This document shows, one piece after another, positions 1 to 8,392 of a stretch of 32,611 nt of DNA. Origin of the DNA: Phycisphaerales bacterium (GTDB taxonomy: Bacteria; Planctomycetota; Phycisphaerae; Phycisphaerales; UBA1924); the NCBI GenBank assembly GCA_947476675.1, contig CANJRL010000016.1:1-32611 (forward strand), in the 5' to 3' direction. The position numbers and the translations under genes are program-made. Position 1 is the stretch's first letter. Each line of letters begins with the position of its first letter. The notes beneath the pieces were generated by a model. That model saw nothing but the letters and a program-made list of their open reading frames with translations, was not told the DNA's origin and did no database searches.

Positions 1-63
1 CGCCACTCCGAAAGCCCCGACACCCGCGCCGAGGTCGAGGTGGCGTCGCGGGTCTGGAGGTAG
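1..63 (+). CDS. 3' end of an unidentified gene (partial)
   Basis: Reading frame 1 is open from the first base to a TAG at 61-63 and encodes 20 residues ending EVEVASRVWR. Essentially every third codon position is G or C, as in the confirmed genes of this window, which supports a true gene end rather than chance. The fragment is too short to identify a family. It is followed by about 560 bases without a convincing gene. Confidence 0.45.
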   Translation, partial: RHSESPDTRAEVEVASRVWR

Positions 64-620
64 CGCTGGGCCGGGATCATCGGGCGGTGACCCAGCCACG
101 CCGGACGCCGGTGGGGTCCCGCGGGCGTCACAACGACGACACGCTCGATGGATCTCTCGCCCGGGGCTTCTGGCGAGACGCGATGCACGGACCTGATGGA
201 TGCGATCACGAGGATCGCGTCGAGTATCTCTTGATCGAAGGGCCGCCGGCCGCCATCTCCCGTCTCCGAGGGCAGCCATGCCGAGCGCTTGGCCCATCGT
301 CGATGGCGGCCGAAATGCCGGCCGCCGAGCCTGGGCCGTGTTCAGGAGGAGCGGTCGCTGGAGGACCCAGCAAGCCGTGGCCTGCCATCCAACTTCGAGA
401 TGGGTCGATCGGGCGGCGCCACGGGCTGTGTTGTGCGCTCGGCGCGGTGCGAGCATCTCGGAGCGCAGATTCATCGATAAACACGATTCCAAAATCCATG
501 CTGTGCTGTATTGTCGCGATGCTCGCAGTGAAAACCTGCGAGCTCGCGACGCATGAGTCGTGCGTGCGTGCGGCGCTGCGATGCAACCCGGCTCGGCGGA
601 TCAAGCAGGGAGTCACTCGC
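64..620. other. intergenic region without a supported gene
   Basis: Several overlapping open frames occur on both strands, but none has a Shine-Dalgarno site, a recognisable domain or consistent codon use. Bases about 470-530 are clearly more AT-rich than the surroundings and probably hold the promoter of the DUF1800 operon, though no clean -35/-10 pair could be assigned. The open frame of the DUF1800 gene extends back to 87, but this upstream part does not resemble the family. Confidence 0.5.
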
Positions 621-2165
621 ATGGATCGCTCCGCGGCCACTGTGGTGCTCGAATCGCCCGAGAGGCGAGCCGGCCGGCGTCAGGGGATGCGCGCGATCGG
701 CGCGTTCGCGGCATCGGCGCTGGGCGCATGGGCGGGCCTCTCTTCCACGGTCGAGGCGGCGCCGGCCGACGTCGGGCTCGATGTCGATCCACGCTCCGCC
801 CTGCTCAAACTGGTGCAGCGGGTCAGTTTCGGCGTGACGGCGGAGGAACTCTCGCTCGCGCAGCAGCTGGGGTTCCAGGGCTATCTCGAGCGGCACCTCG
901 ACCCCCAGTCGATCGATGACGCGGCGACGGACGCGCTGCTGGCGCCGCTGACGACGCTGACGATGACGGCGCCGCAGTTGTACGCCGGCAACGCGGCCGA
1001 CCCGGACAACTTCGGCAACCGCGTGGTCGACGAGCAGGTGCGGTCGGTCTTCATCCGCGCGGTGTTCAGCAAGCGGCAGTTGCTGGAGCGCATGGTCGAG
1101 TTCTGGACGGACCACCTGAACGTCCCGCTCGACGACGGCGACCTGCGGCTGCTCAAGCCCGTCGACCAGCGCGACGTGATCCGCGCGAACGCGATGAGGA
1201 TGTTCCCGGCGCTGCTCCGCGCCAGCGCCTACAGCCCGGCGATGCTGAACTACCTGAACAACGACCGGAGCGTCGCGGGCGCGATCAACGAGAATTACGC
1301 ACGAGAGATCATGGAGTTGCACGCGCTGAGCCCGGCGGGCGGGTACACGCACGACGACATCGTCGCCCTGGCCAGGGCGTTGACCGGGTGGGGCTGGATC
1401 GGCTACGACCCGAGCACGCCGTCGACCTTCCCGGTGGCGGGCACGTTCTTCTTCGATGAGACGCAGCACGACACGGACCCGAAGACGTTCCTGGGCGTGA
1501 GCATGCCCGCGGGGCGCGGGATCGAGGACGGGGAGCAGGCGCTGAGCATCCTGTCATCGAGGCCGGCGTGCGCGAAGTTCATCGCGACCAAGCTGGCGCG
1601 GCGGTTTCTTTCGGACGCGCCGCCTCCCGGCGCGGTGGCCGCCGCCGCAACGGTGTTCGCGCAGACCGGCGGCGACATCAGGGCGGTGCTTCGGTCGCTG
1701 CTGACGCCGGCGAACCTGTACGACGCGCCCGCGCGGGTCAAGCGGCCGTTCCATTACATCGTGTCCGCGTTGCGGCTGCTGGCGACCCAGATCGGCGATT
1801 GGGGTGACATGCTGTCTGCCGCGGACACGATGGGCAACGAGCCGTTCGGCTGGCATCCGCCCAACGGCTACCCGGACAGTTCGACGTACTGGTCGGGGCT
1901 CGTGCTGCCGCGGTGGAACTTCGCGGCGGACCTGACCTCGGGCCTGTTCACGAACGTGCAGACCGACTTCGCGGCGTTGTTCGGCAGCGCGACCACCGCC
2001 GCGGCGCTGGCGGGCAGGATCAACACCGCGATCTTCGCGGGGGCGATGCCGCCGGCGCAGTTGGCGTTGCTCACGTCGTACTTGTCGGCGGACCCGTCCA
2101 GCCCCGACCGGCGCGCCGAAGCGATCGGTCTTGCCCTGAGTTTCCCCGTGTTCCAGACGTACTGA
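621..2165 (+). CDS. DUF1800 family exported protein
   Basis: This 514-residue protein belongs to the DUF1800 family, which is abundant in planctomycetes and usually paired with DUF1501; its biochemical role is not established. Family hallmarks are visible: the N-terminal helical segment around LLKLVQRVSFG (61-71), FWTDH (161-165), AMLNYLNN (about 207-214), NENYAREIMELH (223-234), GYTHDD (241-246) and ALTGWGW (253-259). The C-terminal part carries the RPFHYIVSALRLL and PPNGYPD segments expected of the family. The start at 621 is chosen because AGGGAG lies 8 nt upstream; the frame is open further back but without family similarity. An arginine-rich stretch followed by an Ala-rich hydrophobic segment (24-47) suggests export, possibly by Tat. 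It is first in a three-gene operon, 57 nt before the DUF1501 gene. Confidence 0.88.
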   Translation: MDRSAATVVLESPERRAGRRQGMRAIGAFAASALGAWAGLSSTVEAAPADVGLDVDPRSALLKLVQRVSFGVTAEELSLAQQLGFQGYLERHLDPQSIDDAATDALLAPLTTLTMTAPQLYAGNAADPDNFGNRVVDEQVRSVFIRAVFSKRQLLERMVEFWTDHLNVPLDDGDLRLLKPVDQRDVIRANAMRMFPALLRASAYSPAMLNYLNNDRSVAGAINENYAREIMELHALSPAGGYTHDDIVALARALTGWGWIGYDPSTPSTFPVAGTFFFDETQHDTDPKTFLGVSMPAGRGIEDGEQALSILSSRPACAKFIATKLARRFLSDAPPPGAVAAAATVFAQTGGDIRAVLRSLLTPANLYDAPARVKRPFHYIVSALRLLATQIGDWGDMLSAADTMGNEPFGWHPPNGYPDSSTYWSGLVLPRWNFAADLTSGLFTNVQTDFAALFGSATTAAALAGRINTAIFAGAMPPAQLALLTSYLSADPSSPDRRAEAIGLALSFPVFQTY

Positions 2166-2222
2166 CCCCATCGGGTCGGCGGCGGGCGCACCGCGCCGCC
2201 GCGCGACCGCGGAGCCACCCTC

Positions 2223-3551
2223 ATGCGATCGTCCATGATCAGCCCGGGCCACGCGGCGTGCTGCGGTGAGTATGCGCGGATGAGTCGGCGCGGGTTCCTG
2301 CGGACATCCGGCGCGGCCGCGGCGGCGTTGGCGTCGGCCCCCGCGTGGCTGCCTCGCGTGTCGTTCGCCCGGGCGTACGACCCGCGGGCGCGCGACGTGA
2401 TCCTGCAGATCTTTCTCCATGGCGGGGCCGACGGCCTGACGCTCGTGCCGCCCTTCGCCGATCAGACCTACCCGCTGATCCGCCCGACCATCGGCTTCGC
2501 CCATCCGGACGACACCACGCGCCCGGCGGAGGAGCGAGCGGTGAACCTCGATGGTTTCTTCGGCCTGGCCCGTGCGATGCAAGCGCTGGCGCCGGCGTAT
2601 CAGAACGGCCACCTGCTGTTCCTGCACGCCGCCGGCTCGACCGACCCATCGCGCTCGCACTTCGACGCGCAGCGGATCATGGAGGTGGGCCGGCCTGACG
2701 ACCCGCTGCTGTTCACGGGCTGGCTCGGTCGGCACCTGGCGACGGTGGACCCGCTCGATCCCGGGGCGCCGCTGCGCGCGATGGCGATCAGCGATGCGAT
2801 CCAGCTGACGCTGGCCGGCGGGCCTCGGACGCTGCCGATCAACGACGCGTCGAAGCAGACGCTGGACGGCGATCCGACGACCGAGCCGCAGCGTCGCTCG
2901 GCGTTGCAGAGCGCCTACGCGGGGCGACTCGACCCGCTGAGCGTGTCGGCGATCGCCACGCTGCAGACGCTCGACACGCTCGGGCGGATCGACTTCGCCG
3001 GCTACACGCCCGCTCCGGGAGCCGTGTACAACCCGGACAGCGGGCTTCACCAGGCGCTGCGCGTGGCGGCGGCGCTGATCAAGGCGCAGGTCGGGGTCGA
3101 GGCGGTGGCGATGGACTACGGCGGGTGGGACACGCACACGATGCAGGGCCCGTTCGCCGGAGGGGACATGTTCGGGAGCATGCAGGAACTCTCGACCGCG
3201 ATCGCCGCGTTCTACGCCGACATGGTCCTCTCCGCTCAGCCGCAGCGCATCGTGCTGGTCGTCATGTCCGAGTTCGGGCGCCGGGCGGAGGAGAACGGCG
3301 ACCGAGGGACGGATCACGGCCACGGGAACGCGATGCTGGTGCTGGGGCACCAGGTCATCGGCGGGCGCGTGCTCGCGGCCTGGCCGGGCCTGCGCGACGA
3401 GCAACTGGACGACGGCGACGTCCAGGTGACGACCGACTACCGCGATGTGCTCGCCGAGATCATCGCGCGGCGTCTGGGCAACCCGGGCGGCCTCGACGCC
3501 GTGTTCCCGGCCCACACGCCCGTGTTCCACAACATCGTCCGCACGGGCTGA
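2223..3551 (+). CDS. DUF1501 family protein with Tat signal
   Basis: A 442-residue DUF1501 protein, the usual partner of DUF1800 proteins; the family is distantly related to the alkaline phosphatase/sulfatase fold, but its substrate is unknown. The N-terminus has a textbook twin-arginine motif, SRRGFLR (21-27), followed by an Ala-rich hydrophobic stretch and a probable cleavage site near 50. Family motifs include HGGADGL (66-72), SRSHFDAQ (143-150), GGWDTH (about 300) and SEFGRRAEENG followed by GTDHGHG in the last quarter. The start at 2223 has GGAG 8 nt upstream; the residues before the Tat motif are typical of planctomycete members. It lies 57 nt behind the DUF1800 gene and 37 nt before the next gene, so co-transcription is likely. 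It probably acts in the periplasm or at the cell surface. Confidence 0.9.
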   Translation: MRSSMISPGHAACCGEYARMSRRGFLRTSGAAAAALASAPAWLPRVSFARAYDPRARDVILQIFLHGGADGLTLVPPFADQTYPLIRPTIGFAHPDDTTRPAEERAVNLDGFFGLARAMQALAPAYQNGHLLFLHAAGSTDPSRSHFDAQRIMEVGRPDDPLLFTGWLGRHLATVDPLDPGAPLRAMAISDAIQLTLAGGPRTLPINDASKQTLDGDPTTEPQRRSALQSAYAGRLDPLSVSAIATLQTLDTLGRIDFAGYTPAPGAVYNPDSGLHQALRVAAALIKAQVGVEAVAMDYGGWDTHTMQGPFAGGDMFGSMQELSTAIAAFYADMVLSAQPQRIVLVVMSEFGRRAEENGDRGTDHGHGNAMLVLGHQVIGGRVLAAWPGLRDEQLDDGDVQVTTDYRDVLAEIIARRLGNPGGLDAVFPAHTPVFHNIVRTG

Positions 3552-3588
3552 GTGTCTGCCCGCGGCAGAGTCCTTCAGGAGCATCGCA

Positions 3589-4554
3589 ATGCGGCACGCA
3601 GCACGCAGACTCCCGCTTCTTGCCGTCGCCCTCGCGGCGATCTCGGCGCCCACGCGGGCGAACGACCTGGTGAGCCAGGGGAGCGAGACGCCATCGAACC
3701 CGGGGCTGGCGACGGGCGCGACGACAGCCAGCGGCGCCGCTGCTCCGGCGGGGGCTCAATGGAGCGAGATGCCCTCCGACATCGGCGGCAACGCGGCGGC
3801 GCTGGCGGGAGTCGCGGCCCACCCTGAGGCGCCGTTCGCGTCGTTCCGCGTGGCGGACACGCTGATCGTTCCGCCGGGCAGCCGCTGGACGGTCAGCACG
3901 ATCTCGTTCTACGCGTATCAGCCGGGCGCCGGGGCGGCGCCGCCCTTCGCGTCGGGCACGATCAGCGTCTGGCGCGGGCGTCCCGGCGCGGCGAACAGCA
4001 CGGTGGTGTTCGGGGACACGACCACCAACCGCCTTGCTTCGCCGACACGGATGAACCTCTACCGCATCTTCAACACCTCGGGGCTGCCTCCCGGCGCCGG
4101 CGCCGACCTCTCACGCTCGCTCTGGCGTGTCGACTTCTCGCTCCCCAGCGTGGCGCTTGGCCCGGGCGTCTATTGGCTCGACGTGGGGCTGAGCCCGGCG
4201 CAGGCCGGCGGCCAGGCGTTCCTCGCCACCGTGAAGCCCGCGCGCGTGAAGAGCGCGAACGAGAGCGCCGTGCAACTCCGCCCCGCGCCCGGAGGCTCGG
4301 CGTGGGCGACGCTGGGCGAATCGCACATCTTTCCCTTCAGCCCGCCGAACCCGGTCGGCGTGGCGTACATCGTCCGAGGGACCGCCGCGCCGTCGTGCGT
4401 GAACTTCATCGACCTTAACGTTCTGCTCGCGGCGATTCCCTCAACGCCGAACTCCGCCAACTGGGACCCGCTGTACGACCTGAACGGCGACGGCGAGATC
4501 AACACCGAGGACCTCATCGCGCTGCTGAGCATGTACGGCAGCGGGTGCTCCTGA
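3589..4554 (+). CDS. secreted protein with C-terminal dockerin-like EF-hand module
   Basis: A 321-residue exported protein of no recognised catalytic family. The start at 3589 is fixed by AGGAG 7 nt upstream; the frame is open further back but only inside the preceding gene. The N-terminus is a Sec-type signal peptide (RR then a hydrophobic core, ending about residue 25). The middle is a beta-rich, Ala/Gly/Pro-rich region without recognisable motifs. The last 50 residues, starting at CVNFIDLN, contain a calcium-loop motif DLNGDGEINTEDL and end in GSGCS, matching the dockerin-like C-termini of the proteins at 16250-18067 and 25059-28577. It follows the DUF1501 gene by 37 nt and probably belongs to the same operon, so it may be a surface partner of that pair. 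That partnership is inference. Confidence 0.75.
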   Translation: MRHAARRLPLLAVALAAISAPTRANDLVSQGSETPSNPGLATGATTASGAAAPAGAQWSEMPSDIGGNAAALAGVAAHPEAPFASFRVADTLIVPPGSRWTVSTISFYAYQPGAGAAPPFASGTISVWRGRPGAANSTVVFGDTTTNRLASPTRMNLYRIFNTSGLPPGAGADLSRSLWRVDFSLPSVALGPGVYWLDVGLSPAQAGGQAFLATVKPARVKSANESAVQLRPAPGGSAWATLGESHIFPFSPPNPVGVAYIVRGTAAPSCVNFIDLNVLLAAIPSTPNSANWDPLYDLNGDGEINTEDLIALLSMYGSGCS

Positions 4555-4614
4555 CCGTCGATGCAGGGCTCAGCCTCCCGCGGCAACCGAACAACAGACG
4601 ATCAGAGCACCCGG

Positions 4615-4857
4615 TCAGCGCCCGAGCGCTGCTCGCCCGGCCGCCGCCCTCAGCATCGCCACGATGCCCGCTCGCCCCGCCGGGGGCAGGTCCGACCATG
4701 CCGCCACCGCGCCGAGCAGTTCGGGATCGCCATCGGCGGCCGGAGTCATCCCCCGGCCATCGCCATCGTGAGTGTTGCCGGATTTGCTGCTGCCTGAACC
4801 GGTAATCCGCGGGTTTCTCGCCGGATCCGCGAGGTGTTCGAGTCCTTCGGGGGGCAT
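4615..4857 (-). pseudogene. orphan planctomycete integrase-tail remnant
   Basis: The 80-codon minus-strand frame starts PPEGLEHL, continues with a Gly/Ser/Asn-rich linker (ITGSGSSKSGN), and ends with a conserved-looking block containing AAWSDLPPAGRAGIVAMLRA. From memory this matches the C-terminal tail ORF found beside tyrosine recombinases in planctomycete genomes (a PPRGLE-type start and a WPxLPxxxRAGIxAMVKA-type end). No recombinase catalytic domain (R-HxxR-Y) is seen upstream in any frame between 4857 and 5270, so this looks like the stranded 3' end of an integrase cassette or an integration scar. It may still be translated, but there is no Shine-Dalgarno site. Confidence 0.4.
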
Positions 4858-5231
4858 GGCCTGAAGAGGTATGCGATCAATCCTGCCGGGCGGTTGCGCG
4901 CAGCGGCCCGGCCTCTCGAGCCGCGCGGGTCCTGGTCGGATGCAGAGGGACCTGGCGCAGGATCGAGCGGGTCGACTGCAATCATCTCGGCGCGTATCGC
5001 TGAGCCGCCGTGGCAACCATCCACCGTCACGCCCGGCCCGGCACGCCCCGGTCGTCGGCTCCGGGCGAGTCCGCGCCGGCTCCGCCCGCCGCTGGCGGGG
5101 GCCTGCTCCCATCGTTGTGTGACGCGTCGGCGGCGGGTGTGCGGTCGCTGGTCATGCCCGGGCTCCATGTGCGCAGCGTCAGGACGGCGCCCGCGTAGGC
5201 TGAGCAAGAGCCCCGGGCCGGGAGGCAGACA
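4858..5231. other. non-coding stretch next to the integrase-tail remnant
   Basis: All frames here are short, overlapping and arginine/proline-rich, as expected of antisense reading of GC-rich DNA. Nothing in them resembles a recombinase, a transposase or another family I know, and no tRNA cloverleaf was found to serve as an attachment site. The stretch could be decayed sequence of the same former insertion, but this cannot be shown from the sequence alone. Confidence 0.4.
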
Positions 5232-5253
5232 AAGCGCGGCGCGGGCTGCGCTT
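5232..5253 (-). terminator. possible hairpin terminator after the sigma/membrane-protein operon
   Basis: AAGCGC (5232-5237) pairs with GCGCTT (5248-5253), extended inward by a G-T and a G-C pair. On the minus strand it lies 20 nt after the stop codon at 5273 and is followed by a short TTTGTCT run. The U-run is weak. Confidence 0.35.
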
Positions 5254-5272
5254 CATCTTGCCGCCGACCGGC

Positions 5273-5911
5273 TCAGGGCCACGCGTGGACGCGGACGTCG
5301 ACGGCCGAGGCGACGCACTCGTGCGCCGGGGATTCGAGCAGGCAGAGCGCCGCCTGCCGCGCCTGGTCGTCCGAGACAGGGAGGTCCGCCGCCGGGCCGC
5401 TGAGGCCGACAAGGACCACCTGCCCGGCCGCCCCCACGCCGGAACGCCGCACCGTCGCGAGCAGTTCGTCCCGACCGATCGTGGTCACGTCGCACCCGCG
5501 GGCCCATTGCGGCGTCCAGCGCGCCAGCCCCCAGCAATCCCGGCACGGGCGCTCCTTCCCGCCGTCGGTGCGGTAGAGCGCGATGACCATCGATTCGCGC
5601 TCGGGCGCGGCATCCGCTCGCGCCGCGGCCGACGATCTGGCAGCTTGGCGGCCTTGACGGGCGGCCTGGGGCGCCGCGTGCGCCGGCGGCCGCCGCGATG
5701 TCGCCCCGAGCGGCCAGCCGGCCAGCATGCCGACCATTGCCAGACAGGCCAGCACACCGACGACAAGGGCCGCGTTTGAAAGCAGGCGACGCCCCGGGGA
5801 CCGCCGCCCGGCGCCGCCCTCGTGCACTGCGCTGTCGACGAGCAGATCGCGCTCGAGAGCGCGGGCTTCGTGCGCGAGGCGGACCAGGGAGTTGAGCGTG
5901 CGGTCGTCCAC
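5273..5911 (-). CDS. membrane protein paired with ECF sigma factor (putative anti-sigma or effector)
   Basis: A 212-residue protein of no recognised family. I choose the GTG at 5911 because it lies 7 nt after the sigma-factor stop codon; the frame is open further upstream only inside that gene. A cytoplasmic N-terminal helix rich in charged residues (1-35) is followed by one transmembrane segment (about 43-65) and an Ala/Pro/Arg linker (70-105). The C-terminal domain contains the pair RPCRDCWG (Cys123, Cys126) and further cysteines at about 140, 180 and 189, and would lie in the periplasm. The topology (short cytoplasmic helix, one membrane segment, outer domain) is that of many membrane anti-sigma factors, and tight coupling to the sigma gene fits that role. 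No ZAS zinc motif is present in the cytoplasmic part, so the anti-sigma assignment is inference only. Confidence 0.65.
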   Translation of the reverse strand: MDDRTLNSLVRLAHEARALERDLLVDSAVHEGGAGRRSPGRRLLSNAALVVGVLACLAMVGMLAGWPLGATSRRPPAHAAPQAARQGRQAARSSAAARADAAPERESMVIALYRTDGGKERPCRDCWGLARWTPQWARGCDVTTIGRDELLATVRRSGVGAAGQVVLVGLSGPAADLPVSDDQARQAALCLLESPAHECVASAVDVRVHAWP

Positions 5912-5918
5912 TGTGTGC

Positions 5919-6590
5919 CTAGTTCTTCGCGTCCCGCGGCCCCGGCGCTCGGGGCGGATCGTCCGAGAACGGCCCGAATCCTCGTTTCTCGAGCGCCTGG
6001 GCGAGCCGCCGCAGAGCCGCCTTCTTGCGCTCGTGGGCGGTGCTGGCCGACGCACCGCTGCGCGCCGCAAGGTCCCGATCGGACTGGCTTTCCGCGATCG
6101 CCCGGAGCGCCTCGCGGTCGGTGTCCGTCAGCCCTGGCGCGCCCCCGGAAAGCAGGAGCCGCGCCGCCTCGATCAGTTCCGCCAGCCCCGCCTCATCCGA
6201 GACCCCAAGCGAAGGAAGCGCCGCCTCGTCGGCGCACTCGATCGATGCCGGCGCCCGCCTGGCCCGCTCGCGGCCGTGCCGCAGCCACACGATGTGGGCC
6301 ACGGCGTAGAGGAACGTCGACACCGCCGACCTCGCCGGGTCGTACTTTCCGGCCCGCTGGGCTTGCCAGAAGGCCACCCATGTCTTCTGCGCGAGATCGT
6401 CGGCGTCCGAGGGCGCCGCGTCGCGAGCGCCCAGCGCCGCCAACTTGCGCTCGAAGTGCCGCGCCAGCCCCCGCGAGAACCTGGCGTGCAGCGCCGCGAA
6501 GGCGGCGTCATCGCCGTCCGCGGCGGACCGGGCCAGGGCGGTCAGGCGGCGCTCCGCGTCCGATCGGCGTGGATCCAGAGGCGGGGCCAT
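5919..6590 (-). CDS. ECF-type RNA polymerase sigma factor
   Basis: A 223-residue sigma-70 family protein of the extracytoplasmic-function group. Sigma region 2 covers about residues 25-105 and includes DADDLAQKTWVAFWQAQ (62-78), the core-binding and -10 recognition part. Region 4 covers about 153-200: LTDTDREALRAIAE, then a helix-turn-helix around DRDLAARSGASASTAHERKK, which contacts the -35 element. The proline-rich tail is not conserved. It is followed after 7 nt by a single-span membrane protein, suggesting a regulatory pair. The start codon at 6590 has no usable Shine-Dalgarno (GGAGG ends one base before it), and a TAGGGT box lies 6 nt upstream, so the transcript may be leaderless. Confidence 0.87.
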   Translation of the reverse strand: MAPPLDPRRSDAERRLTALARSAADGDDAAFAALHARFSRGLARHFERKLAALGARDAAPSDADDLAQKTWVAFWQAQRAGKYDPARSAVSTFLYAVAHIVWLRHGRERARRAPASIECADEAALPSLGVSDEAGLAELIEAARLLLSGGAPGLTDTDREALRAIAESQSDRDLAARSGASASTAHERKKAALRRLAQALEKRGFGPFSDDPPRAPGPRDAKN

Positions 6591-6596
6591 GCCTCC

Positions 6597-6602
6597 ACCC
6601 TA
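6597..6602 (-). promoter_or_regulatory. TAGGGT -10-like box, leaderless start
   Basis: On the minus strand TAGGGT is followed by exactly 6 nt and then the ATG of the ECF sigma gene at 6590. Initiation 6-7 nt after a -10 box would place the first transcribed base at the start codon. No TTGACA-like -35 is visible. Confidence 0.45.
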
Positions 6603-6640
6603 TCGGCGCGCGCACGCGGCGCGCTTGGACGCCGCGGAAC

Positions 6641-8308
6641 TCAGCGTTTGTCATCCGGGAGCCTGAGGGTCGAGACGTCCACCCCGATGGCGTGCAGGTG
6701 CGTCGCGCCGCCGTCGCGGAGCACGCGGATCTTGTTGACCGCGTTGCCGAAGTCCGCCTTCATCCAGGTCTTTCCCCCGTCAACCGTCTCGAATCCGCCG
6801 GGCATGGCCCCGATCCAGCCCCGCTCCTCGTCGACGAACGCGACTCCGAACTGCCGGACCTTGGGATCGTCGATGAGCGGGACCTCCTTCCAGGTCTTCC
6901 CGCCGTCGGTGGTCTTGGCGACGAACCGCGCCGAGGCCTTCGGATCCGGGTTGTACGACTGGATCGTGACGTACCCGACGTTGCGGGTCGGGAACGCGAT
7001 CTTCCAGGTCAGTTCGAAGGGTCTCGCTCCCGTGTACGCCTCGCGCCAGGTCACGCCTCCGTCATCCGTGGTCAGGATCAGCGCCCTTGATTCCTCCACG
7101 TTCGCGCTGGTCGCCGACGCGATCACCCCGTGGCTCGCGTCGAAGAAGTGGACGTCGAACGCCATGGCGCACGACGGCGGCAGCGCCAGCCTTCGCCAGG
7201 TCCTGCCCAGATCGTCCGAGGCGATCGCCGCGGTCGGGCCCCCGACACGCCCCACGCCGAAGAGCAGCGGCTTCTCGCCAAGGTTGCCCGCGTTGACGAA
7301 CTTCGTTCGCACCACCTCCAGCGCGCACAGCCCGACGATGGGCGGGCCCTCGATCCCCGTCGCCGGCGCCCACGTCGCGCCGCCGTCGTCCGTACGGTAG
7401 AGCGGCGTCTCGTCGCTGACATTTGGGAAGTAGCCCGGCCCGATGTTGCCGGCGAAGCCGGTCTTCTCGTCGAGGAACGCGACGCACCGGAAGTAGGTTC
7501 CCGGCTTGTGAACCTGCATCGACCACGTCGCCCCGGCGTCCGTGGTCTTGAAGATCTTCCCGGCGCCGTTGACGTACCACCCCGTGGTGGGCGAGACAAA
7601 GAACACGTCGTCCTGCTTGCCCGGGTACTTCTCGGTGGTGAACTTCGTCCACGCGGCGGAGGACGAGGGGAGCGAATCGCGGCCCGCCGATGCGCCGGGT
7701 TTCTCCACCGGCTTTTCGCCCTTCGCGAGCGCTCCCGCGGCCCCCTCCTGCTTGTCCGTGCCGCCGTCGACGCGCCGCAGCGACGCTCTTTGCATTGTCT
7801 GCGTCGTCCACACCGTCACATCGGGCGCATCGCCCTGACCCCCGGTCTTGCCGCCCTTTGACTCGTCGATCGACGTGAGCTCGAACTCGATCCGATCCTC
7901 GCCGCCGGCGCGCACGAGCCGCTCCCGGGTTTCGATCCGCGCGCCCATCACGGAGAAGGTTGACAGCAGCGTGCCGCCCAGCAGCCGCGCGGGGAGCACG
8001 ATGCCGTTGTTCTCGTCGATGTCGTACAGCCCCTGTTCCGCGTCCCTGACCACCAGCGTGTAGGGCCGCTCCTGCCTGCCGCTCGCCGCCGTGTAGATGA
8101 CGGTCCATGTGAACCGGTCGGGTTTCTCCGTCGGGGCGATCAGAACCTCCATGGTGAAGGCCGGAGCGCCCGCCCTTCCACCGAGCACCTCCACATCACC
8201 CTTCCACCGCCCGATCCAATCCTTCGGAAATTCGGGCGCGGCGAACGAGGGCGACAGCGCCGCGATCGATGCGGCAAGCACGAGGGAAGAGCGAGAGTGG
8301 GCGCGCAT
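6641..8308 (-). CDS. secreted BNR/Ycf48-like repeat protein with N-terminal lipocalin-like domain
   Basis: A 555-residue exported protein. The start at 8308 has AGGA at good spacing and is followed by a classical signal peptide (cleavage about 23). Residues about 26-180 form a separate beta-rich domain beginning WIGRWKGD, which resembles lipocalin-like domains with a W-x-G-x-W strand; this is a tentative reading. After a Lys/Gly/Ala linker (180-205) comes a beta-propeller-type region with six Asp-box motifs of the form T-x-D-x-G-x-T-W (about 245, 305, 363, 414, 456 and 498), as in Ycf48/HCF136, BNR-sialidase and sortilin-type folds. No sialidase catalytic residues are apparent, so a scaffold or ligand-binding role is more likely than an enzyme. 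It lies 84 nt downstream of a tiny secreted ORF and may share its operon with the winged-helix regulator. Confidence 0.8.
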   Translation of the reverse strand: MRAHSRSSLVLAASIAALSPSFAAPEFPKDWIGRWKGDVEVLGGRAGAPAFTMEVLIAPTEKPDRFTWTVIYTAASGRQERPYTLVVRDAEQGLYDIDENNGIVLPARLLGGTLLSTFSVMGARIETRERLVRAGGEDRIEFELTSIDESKGGKTGGQGDAPDVTVWTTQTMQRASLRRVDGGTDKQEGAAGALAKGEKPVEKPGASAGRDSLPSSSAAWTKFTTEKYPGKQDDVFFVSPTTGWYVNGAGKIFKTTDAGATWSMQVHKPGTYFRCVAFLDEKTGFAGNIGPGYFPNVSDETPLYRTDDGGATWAPATGIEGPPIVGLCALEVVRTKFVNAGNLGEKPLLFGVGRVGGPTAAIASDDLGRTWRRLALPPSCAMAFDVHFFDASHGVIASATSANVEESRALILTTDDGGVTWREAYTGARPFELTWKIAFPTRNVGYVTIQSYNPDPKASARFVAKTTDGGKTWKEVPLIDDPKVRQFGVAFVDEERGWIGAMPGGFETVDGGKTWMKADFGNAVNKIRVLRDGGATHLHAIGVDVSTLRLPDDKR

Positions 8309-8392
8309 CTTGGGTTCCTGATCGGTCAGAGAGATGCTCGGGGGCAAGGTTTCAGCGTACACCGAGCGCGGCGATGGTCTTCTTCGGGTTGA

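Noticed and set aside
1554-3653. A 699-codon minus-strand frame opposite the DUF1800/DUF1501 genes
   Set aside because: Arg/His/Val-rich shadow crossing two well-supported + strand genes.
4834-4870. Possible tRNA 3' end (TTCGAGTCC followed by a G-run) that could be an attachment site
   Set aside because: The T-arm does not pair properly and no anticodon or D arm could be found 50-60 nt upstream; the resemblance comes from the integrase-tail start codons.
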